From JAVBQJ01 sp031549115 (GTDB taxonomy: Bacteria > Verrucomicrobiota > Lentisphaeria > Victivallales > Victivallaceae): a DNA stretch of 64,000 nt. A model generated the notes under the pieces. It was not told where the DNA came from. It was given only the letters and a program-made list of their open reading frames with translations, and did no database searches. Both the position numbers and the translations under genes were made by a program. The stretch lies in contig JAVBQJ010000034.1 of assembly GCA_031549115.1 (NCBI GenBank), positions 25,034 through 89,033 on the forward strand, given 5' to 3'. Positions 9,697-15,818 of this stretch are shown here, piece after piece; the first letter of the stretch is position 1; each line of letters opens with the position of its first letter.

Positions 9697-10206
9697 TCAG
9701 GCGCGGATATCCGGGAAATGCCGGTATTTTTCATCGCAATCCAATCCGTAACCGACCAGAAACAACGGCGGCACCTGAAAGCCGTGCCAATCCGCCTTTT
9801 GCAGCACATTCCCGGTGCGCGGCACTTGTTTATCCAGCAGCACACAGGTTCTGACCTCATCGGCGCCGGCCTCCTTCAAGTGGCGGCAAAGCTCCGCCAG
9901 CGTCATCCCGGAATCGAGGATATCGTCCACCACCAGCAGCCGCTTTCCGGCGACCGGCAGTTTTAGATGCGAACGGAATTTCAGTACGCCTGAGCTCTGC
10001 TCCCCCTGGTAGGAGGCAACCGCGATCGTATCCAGTAGATGCGGCGTTTCGATCCGGCGCATCAGATCGGCGGCAAAAATCATCGCGCCGCTCAGAGTCA
10101 CCACCATGGTAAACGGCTGCTGCCGGTAATATGCATCGATTGCCTGCGCCAGCTCGCCGACGCGCCGGGCAATCGCATCCGAAGTGATGACAATTTCCAT
10201 TTCCAA
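9697..10206 (-). CDS. hpt: hypoxanthine phosphoribosyltransferase
   Basis: A 169-aa purine-salvage enzyme, normal length for bacterial HPRT. The PRPP-binding loop LLVVDDILDSGMT (~residues 92-104) contains the paired Asp residues. Other family blocks are visible: VVTLSGAMIFAADLMRR (normally LKGA, here LSGA), SYQG and the C-terminal PPLFLVGYGLDCDEKYRHFPDI. It converts hypoxanthine or guanine plus PRPP to IMP or GMP in the cytoplasm. First gene of the minus-strand operon with SNF2 and SWIM. A promoter (TTGAAA-N17-TATTGT) lies upstream at 10267-10295. Confidence 0.93.
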   Translation of the reverse strand: MEMEIVITSDAIARRVGELAQAIDAYYRQQPFTMVVTLSGAMIFAADLMRRIETPHLLDTIAVASYQGEQSSGVLKFRSHLKLPVAGKRLLVVDDILDSGMTLAELCRHLKEAGADEVRTCVLLDKQVPRTGNVLQKADWHGFQVPPLFLVGYGLDCDEKYRHFPDIRA

Positions 10207-10266
10207 CCTATGTTTTTTCTGATTTCCATGACCGAAAACCGCTCTTTTTCGGAGCTGTAACCCTAT

Positions 10267-10295
10267 ACAATAGCCTCAAAACCAAAAAATTTCAA
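10267..10295 (-). promoter_or_regulatory. promoter of the hpt operon
   Basis: Read on the minus strand: TTGAAA (10290-10295), a 17-base spacer, then TATTGT (10267-10272). It sits ~60 bases upstream of the hpt start, with A/T-rich flanks. Prediction from consensus only. Confidence 0.55.
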
Positions 10296-10343
10296 AAAAA
10301 TTTCGTTTTTTTTCCATTTTTAGGTAGCATTTCCATTTTCGGG

Positions 10344-10352
10344 TGTTATAGT
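10344..10352 (+). promoter_or_regulatory. extended -10 promoter of the structured RNA
   Basis: TG-T-TATAGT at 10344-10352 is an extended -10 element. No good -35 is visible 17 bases upstream (GTAGCA). The predicted transcription start (~10358-10360) coincides with the base of the long stem starting at 10360, which supports plus-strand transcription. Confidence 0.5.
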
Positions 10353-10357
10353 AAGCC

Positions 10358-10482
10358 TTTGTCAGGGTTAGGCGTTGAGTGCCTATACGCAATTTTCTCC
10401 TCTTCATAATTACTCCTCTAAAAACACTCGATGGCTAACCCTGACACCTCTAAAAAAAACGCCCGGTCCGCCGGGCTTTTTT
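10358..10482 (+). ncRNA. candidate structured RNA with two anti-Shine-Dalgarno-like loop motifs
   Basis: About 125 nt from a predicted start near 10358 to the T-run of a terminator. Bases 10360-10371 pair with 10435-10446, and after one G-G mismatch 10373-10381 pairs with 10425-10433 (two G-U pairs), giving a ~21-pair stem. The 43-nt loop is mostly unpaired and holds CTCCTCT twice, at 10397-10403 and 10413-10419, complementary to AGGAG-type ribosome sites. A separate GC hairpin with six T follows. It lies 38 bases upstream of the exonuclease gene. It could be a free small RNA that masks ribosome sites, or a leader/attenuator of the exonuclease operon. No known RNA family was recognised. On the other strand the same loop encodes GAGGAG and a 43-codon reading frame. 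Confidence 0.5.
10452..10482 (+). terminator. intrinsic terminator after the structured RNA
   Basis: GCCCGG (10461-10466), loop TCCG, CCGGGC (10471-10476), then six T (10477-10482). Eight A precede it (10452-10459), so it could also terminate minus-strand transcription. It lies upstream of the exonuclease start, so it would act as an attenuator if that gene relies on the same promoter. Confidence 0.8.
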
Positions 10483-10520
10483 GTGCAGTCGTGGCCAAGC
10501 AGGAAAGGAGCCCCGGATCG

Positions 10521-11507
10521 ATGGCAAAGCCGATCGTACTGATAGACGCATATTCGCAGATATTCCGCTGCTTCTATGCCATCGCCCACTTGAGCAACTC
10601 CCGCGGCGAACCGACCAACGCGCTGTTCGCCTTCACCCGTCTGCTGCTGAAATTGCAGCAGGATTTCCCGGAACACGACGGCGCGCTGTGCTTCGATTGC
10701 GGCAAACCGGCGTTTCGACTGGAGCTGGCGCCGGATTACAAGGCGGGGCGCCCGCCGATGCCGGAGGATCTGGCACGGCAGATGCCGCAGATCCGCGCCG
10801 TCGCCGCCGCCTTCGGCTGGCCGTTGCTGCAGTGTGAAAATTACGAAGCCGACGACCTGATCGGCGGCTTCGCCAAAGCCACGCAAGACCGGGAGGTTTT
10901 CATCGTCAGCTCCGACAAGGACCTGGCGCAACTGATCGCGCCGGGGATTCACTGGCTGGCGCCGGACCGCAAAAACAGCGGCTTCGAAGTTCGCGGCGCC
11001 GCCTCGGTTCAGGAGAAATACGGCGTCACGCCGGAGCAGATGGTCGATTATCTGGCGCTGCTCGGCGATAACTCCGACCATATTTCCGGCGTTCCGGGCA
11101 TCGGCGGCAAAACCGCGGCGAAAATTCTCCAGGCGCTGCCGTCGCTGGACGCCGCCGCCGACGCCCCGGCCGGGGTTATCAGCGACAAGGTGCGCTCGCT
11201 GCTCCAGGAGCACGCCGGACTGATCCGGCGCAACCGGCAACTGATCGCGCTGAAAACCGAATTGCCGCCGGAATTCCGCGACCACGCCGCCGCGCTGCAA
11301 TGCCGGACGCCGGATTGGCGGAGCATCGCCGCCACCTGCCGCGACCAGGAGCTCAAACGCCTGCTGAAAGAGTTGCCGGACACCGGGGAACCCGAAGAAA
11401 ACGCCGCGGACGACCCGCTTTTCGCCTTCGCATCGCAGCCGGTGGCCGCGGTACCGCCGCCGCCGGCCGGAACCGGCGAAAAAATTCAGGATGACTTGTT
11501 CGGATGA
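10521..11507 (+). CDS. stand-alone 5'-3' exonuclease (DNA polymerase I N-terminal type / FEN)
   Basis: A 328-aa cytoplasmic nuclease. The N-terminal resolvase-like domain starts with LIDAYSQIFRCFYAI, and metal-binding motifs follow: NYEADDLIGGFA (~residues 110-121) and VSSDKDLAQL. The H3TH DNA-binding motif is DNSDHISGVPGIGGKTAAKIL (~185-205). No polymerase domain follows; the last ~60 residues are a Pro/Ala-rich tail. It probably removes primers or flaps during replication and repair. The start at 10521 follows AAAGGAG with a ten-base spacer; an in-frame ATG at 10431 lies inside the structured RNA stem and is unlikely. Its stop overlaps the next gene (ATGA). Confidence 0.88.
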   Translation: MAKPIVLIDAYSQIFRCFYAIAHLSNSRGEPTNALFAFTRLLLKLQQDFPEHDGALCFDCGKPAFRLELAPDYKAGRPPMPEDLARQMPQIRAVAAAFGWPLLQCENYEADDLIGGFAKATQDREVFIVSSDKDLAQLIAPGIHWLAPDRKNSGFEVRGAASVQEKYGVTPEQMVDYLALLGDNSDHISGVPGIGGKTAAKILQALPSLDAAADAPAGVISDKVRSLLQEHAGLIRRNRQLIALKTELPPEFRDHAAALQCRTPDWRSIAATCRDQELKRLLKELPDTGEPEENAADDPLFAFASQPVAAVPPPPAGTGEKIQDDLFG

Positions 11508-11968
11508 ACGCCGTACTGCGCATTTACCGTCCCGGCGATGAAATTCCGGTTCATTGTCTGGTGCGGCGGGTGTTCGATCAATTCATCCGCGACGATTATT
11601 CCGAAGAAGGGCAGCAGGAATTCGCCCGTTACATCAACTGGGAAGCCATCGCCGCGCGCCAGTCGCAGGATTGCCAGCTGCTGCTCGCCGAACAGGGCGA
11701 AGCTTTGATCGGCGTACTCGAACTGCGCGACTTCCGCCATATTTCGATGCTTTTCGTCGCCCCGGAGGCGCAGCGCCAGGGCATCGCCCGCAGTCTCCTC
11801 GACCGGGCTTTGACGCTGGTTCGCCGGGTCCGCCCCGATCTTGCTGGCGTCACCGTATTTTCCAGCCCCTTTGCCGTCCCGGTTTACCGTAAGCTCGGCT
11901 TCACCCCCACCGGCCCCGAAACCACCGTTCACGGCATCCGCTACACCCCGATGGAGCACCCGCTCTGA
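11504..11968 (+). CDS. GNAT-family N-acetyltransferase
   Basis: A 154-aa protein of typical GNAT length. The acetyl-CoA loop lies in LFVAPEAQRQGIARSLLDRAL (~residues 84-104; the V-x-P-x-x-Q/R-x-x-G form), and the C-terminal PVYRKLGFTPTGPE motif is typical of the family. The substrate cannot be inferred. The start overlaps the exonuclease stop by four bases, so the two are co-translated, although no functional link is known. Confidence 0.82.
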   Translation: MNAVLRIYRPGDEIPVHCLVRRVFDQFIRDDYSEEGQQEFARYINWEAIAARQSQDCQLLLAEQGEALIGVLELRDFRHISMLFVAPEAQRQGIARSLLDRALTLVRRVRPDLAGVTVFSSPFAVPVYRKLGFTPTGPETTVHGIRYTPMEHPL

Positions 11969-12016
11969 GTTTCGGAATTTTTTCCCATATTTTTTCCATT
12001 TTTCCCGGTTTCCATC

Positions 12017-12044
12017 TTGACTTTTTTCGTTTTTTTGCTATAAT
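12017..12044 (+). promoter_or_regulatory. strong promoter of the GntR locus
   Basis: TTGACT (12017-12022), a 16-base T-rich spacer, TATAAT (12039-12044). It is 65 bases before the regulator start. Confidence 0.8.
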
Positions 12045-12057
12045 TACAGCATAATAT

Positions 12058-12069
12058 ACCATTTATGGT
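12058..12069 (+). promoter_or_regulatory. palindromic operator candidate in the GntR leader
   Basis: ACCATTTATGGT is a perfect 12-base palindrome located just downstream of the predicted transcription start and before the regulator gene. The placement suits autorepression by the GntR-type protein. No second copy was searched for. Confidence 0.35.
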
Positions 12070-12108
12070 TCATTTTGACAAAAACATTACACCAAAAAGT
12101 CAACAAAA

Positions 12109-13188
12109 ATGGCCAACGCAACCAGTGAAGGAATCGTCGCAATCTTGCGGCAACGGCTTTCCGACGGCAGTTATGCCGACAATGTGTTGCCGTCGACGCG
12201 GGAACTGACGCGGCAGTTCAATGTGGCGCGACCGACCGTGCAGCGGGCGCTCAACCGATTGCAGGAGACCGGCGAGCTCACGCGGCTCGGCGTCCGGAAG
12301 CTGGCCGGATGCGCCGCCACGCGGAAGCAGGCTTTCCCGGTGGGTTTCTTCTACACCTGCCACTTCGGGATCGATCAACCCAATGGCAGCGAGACGATCT
12401 TCCGCGCCGCCGCCGATTCCGGCACCAGGGTTCGACCGATCTACTTCCAGGACTGGAACGACCCGGCTTTGACCGAGGGAATCGACAGCGTTGAGGCGAT
12501 CATTCTCAACCCTCATCCGCAGCTGCCCAACTGGCTGAAGGTCAAACTGCAGACCTGCGGCAAACCGGTGTTGGTCCTCGCGTACGATTATTCGGAGCAC
12601 GGGTTCCTGTCGCTGAGTTTTTTCCCGCGCCGGGCAATCGACAAATTGCTGGATCACCTGCTGGCGTGCGGTATCCGGGATATGGATCTGGTCAATCTCA
12701 CCCCACCGAGCTCGGTGACCGAAGAGCGCCGCGACCGCTGGCAGGCAGCCTTGGAGCGTTCCGGCGGCCAGGGGCGCTTTTTCGACTTCAGCCTGACCGA
12801 TGGACACATCCCGTTCCCGGAGCTGGTGACGCTGTTCCAGCGCCGGATCGAGACCGGGGAATTCGATCTGAACCGGCTGATTCTCGGTTTGACCATGCCG
12901 GCGGCGGTCGTTTTCATGCGCGCCGCCGCCAATCTGGCGCTGTACGCCGGGCGCGACTACTCCCTCGCCAGTATCGACGGGGAGCACCAGTCCGAATTGT
13001 GCGTGCCGTCGATCACCTCCATCGAAAGCGCCGACGTATATCCCTATTACCGGCGCTGTCTGGAGTGGATGAAAAGCGGCGAACCGTGGCCCGGCAACCT
13101 CCTGTGGGAAGCCGACGACGTGCGGCTGGTCGCCGGAGAGTCCCTGAAACCGTCTTTCCTTTCGCCTCAAAATCATACGAACGACTGA
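12109..13188 (+). CDS. GntR-type regulator with LacI-like sugar-binding domain
   Basis: A 359-aa one-component regulator. Residues ~5-70 are a winged helix of GntR type (LRQRLSDGSYADNVLPSTRELTRQF, then VARPTVQRALNRL). The remainder resembles the periplasmic-binding-protein fold of LacI/AraR effector domains (ILNPHPQLPNWLKV, LACGIRDMDLVNL, ASIDGEHQSELC). Such proteins release their operator on binding a sugar. It heads the locus with a pseudopilin, a secreted hydrolase-like protein and GH38, and probably controls them. A consensus promoter and a palindrome lie directly upstream. Confidence 0.85.
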   Translation: MANATSEGIVAILRQRLSDGSYADNVLPSTRELTRQFNVARPTVQRALNRLQETGELTRLGVRKLAGCAATRKQAFPVGFFYTCHFGIDQPNGSETIFRAAADSGTRVRPIYFQDWNDPALTEGIDSVEAIILNPHPQLPNWLKVKLQTCGKPVLVLAYDYSEHGFLSLSFFPRRAIDKLLDHLLACGIRDMDLVNLTPPSSVTEERRDRWQAALERSGGQGRFFDFSLTDGHIPFPELVTLFQRRIETGEFDLNRLILGLTMPAAVVFMRAAANLALYAGRDYSLASIDGEHQSELCVPSITSIESADVYPYYRRCLEWMKSGEPWPGNLLWEADDVRLVAGESLKPSFLSPQNHTND

Positions 13189-13204
13189 AACAACGGAGTA
13201 CCCC

Positions 13205-13906
13205 ATGAAACCATGTCACTTCAACCGCCGACACATTTTTACACTGATAGAGCTTCTGGTCGTGATAGCCATCATAGCGATTCTGGCTTCGATGCTGCTG
13301 CCGGCGCTTTCCAGGGCCCGCGCAGCGGCGCAGCAGACCTCCTGTCTGAACCGGAACCGGCAGCTTGGACTGGCCATCGAGTTCTATCTGCATGACTACA
13401 ACGACAGCTATCCGCAGGACCCCACCGGCTGGAACACCAATCTGGACAAGTGGTACAAGCGCCTCGATCCGGGCACGGCACCGGAAAAGGCGATGTTCTG
13501 CCCGTCGGATTCCGCCAGTACCTCGTTTCAGAGCGCATCCGCAAGTTATATCGATGGCTTCATAAGCTACGGCTACAATCATTGGGGCCTGGACGGGGTC
13601 GCGCCGGGGGTGTTGAAGCGGCCCGCCGAAACCATTCTATTGTGCGAAAGCGGCCAGAACAAGGGCGACGACCGGCCGGAGGGAACCGGTTATTATGTTT
13701 GCGACGCCCGTTACGTCGACGTCACCGGCTATGGCCAGGTCTGGCCGCGCCACAGCGGGCGCGCCAACATTTACTGGACCGACGGCCACGCGTCGGCCAG
13801 TCCCTCCCCCTCCGGCGTCAGCAAGGATTTCTATCTGGCGCAGGCCCTCGGAACCTGGTGGACCGAGCCGAACAACTGGACGACCGACGGCAAAGTCGGT
13901 CCTTGA
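13205..13906 (+). CDS. prepilin-type / H-X9-DG pseudopilin-like protein
   Basis: A 233-aa protein with the conserved helix FTLIELLVVIAIIAIL from residue 12, following a basic start (MKPCHFNRRHI), and a C-terminal H-x9-D-G motif (RHSGRAN..WTDGHA). Residue -1 is Ile instead of Gly. A GGAG site precedes the ATG by eight bases. Probably a membrane-anchored periplasmic protein. It lies 16 bases after the regulator gene and 26 before a secreted hydrolase-like gene, the same arrangement as at the three other carbohydrate loci of this window. Confidence 0.88.
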   Translation: MKPCHFNRRHIFTLIELLVVIAIIAILASMLLPALSRARAAAQQTSCLNRNRQLGLAIEFYLHDYNDSYPQDPTGWNTNLDKWYKRLDPGTAPEKAMFCPSDSASTSFQSASASYIDGFISYGYNHWGLDGVAPGVLKRPAETILLCESGQNKGDDRPEGTGYYVCDARYVDVTGYGQVWPRHSGRANIYWTDGHASASPSPSGVSKDFYLAQALGTWWTEPNNWTTDGKVGP

Positions 13907-13932
13907 ACCGCAACCCCGGCAATGGAGAAATC

Positions 13933-15807
13933 ATGGTATTCAGAATGTGTTTGACAGCAATGATCGCGGCAACCGCCGCAACGGGAACCACGGCGGTGTT
14001 TTCGGCTCCCGAAAGCGACAACGGCGACTGGCGACTGATCCACTACGCCGGGGACTTCGCCCTGCAAACAAGCGAGCGGGACGGAATGCTGACCCTGAAT
14101 TCGCCGCAGGCCGGAAAGGTGGTCGCCAGTCTGTCGCGGGAGTTCGATTTACCCCCCGGCGACACACTTGAGGCGGAAATCCGGGTCAGCACCGGCGTCG
14201 CCGATCTGCCGCTGGTGGCGATCGTGGCGGCAGGTCCGGGCGGACGCGAGCCGGCGGCGAAAATGTATTGCAAAATCCCGCCGGACGGCGCCGAACATAC
14301 CATCACCTATCACTTCGACCTCGTTCGTCTGCGGCAGTCGGGGACGGAGCGAGCGGTGTTCGAATTTCTCCTCGAAGCGTGGCCGATCCCGGCCGGAGAG
14401 CTGCTGGCGGTGAAATCGGTGCAATTACGCGAGCCGGAATTGAAGCTGCGCGTGCATCCCCGCTCGGGTTTTCTGTACGACGGCCTGGCCGCACAGCAAC
14501 TGACGGTGGAGTTCACCCGAAGTGTGGCGGCTCCCGACACTTCGCTCCAGATGCGCCTTACCGACGACGAGGGACGGACCATGGCGGAACAAAGCTTCGC
14601 CGCCGGCGGCCGCGACGGCTCCTGGACTCCGGCGACCGCCCCCCTCCCCCCGGGCAATTACCACTTGACCGTAACCGCAGACGACCGCAAATGCCTCGAG
14701 CAGAACATCACCAAACTCCCGTACCGGCCGGACACGCTGGCGGTGATCGGCGGCATACCGTATTACGACGGCAAACCGTTTTTCGCGATCGGCCTCTTTC
14801 ACTGCGGCGAAGACGTCCTGGCGCGGGTCAATACCCTGAACCGGGAACTGGGAATGCCGGAGGTGACATTGGAGCAGTCGCTGGCGGCGATCCAGGCCCG
14901 GAATTTCAATGTCGCTCACCATTGCGGCGCGACGGCTCCGGCGTATTTCGCCCGGGCGCGCGATTATGGCCTGCTGGTCCTGGATGAACCCGGCAAAGAC
15001 TTGCAGCCGGTGGCGGCAATGGCCAAAGAAACCAATCTGCTCGGCCATTACAGCTGGGACGAACCGCACGGTTTCGCCCTGAACGGCTGCGCCGAAGCAT
15101 ACCGGACGCTCAAGGAGCTCGATCCGTATCACCCTGTTTTCATCGCCTTCAACGTCGCTCCGGCCGGAAGCATCGAAAAACCGATCGTGGACATCGCCAT
15201 GCTGGATCCCTATCCGATCAGCGGCCCCGAAAGCGATGTGGGCGCCATGGTCGACTTCATCGCGGCGGCGCGGCGCTTCGTCAACGACGGCGATCCGGCG
15301 ACCTGCGAATACGCGGTGATCCAGCTTTTTGCCCAAAACTGGATGGCGGACAAGCGTTTCGACTTCACCCCGACGGCGGCACAGGTCCAGGCGGAAGTAT
15401 ACGCGTCGCTGATCGGCGGCGCCAAGGGAATATTCTATTACGGTTATTACACCTATGAGCCGTTGTTCGCCGGGATGGAACGGAATCCGGCGCGGAAGCA
15501 CTGGTTCCTGCCGGAAAGTTCGTTATGGGACGCCCTAGGAGAACTCAATCGGCAAGTGGCGCAATATGGCTGCTTCGTCCTTTCGGGGACACCGACCACG
15601 GCGGCCGGGCTGGAGGGAATCGCCGCGGCGCGGGCCTGGCAGCTGGACGACCGGCTGCTGCTGCTCGGCGTGAACACCGCCGGCGACCGCAGCATTCGCG
15701 GCCATCTGCGCTATGACGCGGAGCAGTGGATCGGCTCCGAACCCGACGGCCGGGAAATCGAACTGGCGCCCTACGGTGTTTTCGCACTGCAACTCTCCCG
15801 TCGTTGA
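13933..15807 (+). CDS. secreted TIM-barrel hydrolase-like protein
   Basis: A 624-aa protein with an N-terminal signal peptide (MVFRMCLTAMIAATAATGTTAVFSA). The first ~270 residues are beta-rich (PRSGFLYDGLAAQQLTVEF, PGNYHLTVTADDR). The second half starts with IGGIPYYDGKPFFAIGLFHC, the pattern that opens clan GH-A barrels, and continues with GHYSWDEPHG, VDIAMLDPYPI and GAKGIFYYGYY, which look like barrel strands with acidic ends. No GH family could be assigned. Start 13933 is chosen for the signal peptide; longer in-frame starts run through the pseudopilin gene. It precedes GH38 in the same operon and may trim the same alpha-mannoside-containing glycan. Confidence 0.65.
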   Translation: MVFRMCLTAMIAATAATGTTAVFSAPESDNGDWRLIHYAGDFALQTSERDGMLTLNSPQAGKVVASLSREFDLPPGDTLEAEIRVSTGVADLPLVAIVAAGPGGREPAAKMYCKIPPDGAEHTITYHFDLVRLRQSGTERAVFEFLLEAWPIPAGELLAVKSVQLREPELKLRVHPRSGFLYDGLAAQQLTVEFTRSVAAPDTSLQMRLTDDEGRTMAEQSFAAGGRDGSWTPATAPLPPGNYHLTVTADDRKCLEQNITKLPYRPDTLAVIGGIPYYDGKPFFAIGLFHCGEDVLARVNTLNRELGMPEVTLEQSLAAIQARNFNVAHHCGATAPAYFARARDYGLLVLDEPGKDLQPVAAMAKETNLLGHYSWDEPHGFALNGCAEAYRTLKELDPYHPVFIAFNVAPAGSIEKPIVDIAMLDPYPISGPESDVGAMVDFIAAARRFVNDGDPATCEYAVIQLFAQNWMADKRFDFTPTAAQVQAEVYASLIGGAKGIFYYGYYTYEPLFAGMERNPARKHWFLPESSLWDALGELNRQVAQYGCFVLSGTPTTAAGLEGIAAARAWQLDDRLLLLGVNTAGDRSIRGHLRYDAEQWIGSEPDGREIELAPYGVFALQLSRR

Positions 15808-15818
15808 AAGTCTCACCT

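Noticed and set aside
10276..10407. 43-codon minus-strand reading frame (MKRRKLRIGTQRLT...) with a strong GAGGAG site in the loop of the structured RNA
   Set aside because: No minus-strand promoter is visible upstream, a T-run of the bidirectional terminator lies in the way, and its 3' end overlaps the hpt promoter. The plus-strand promoter fits the stem exactly. Kept only as an alternative explanation.
10358..10482. 6S RNA
   Set aside because: Too short, with a single large terminal loop rather than the central bubble and closing stem of 6S RNA.
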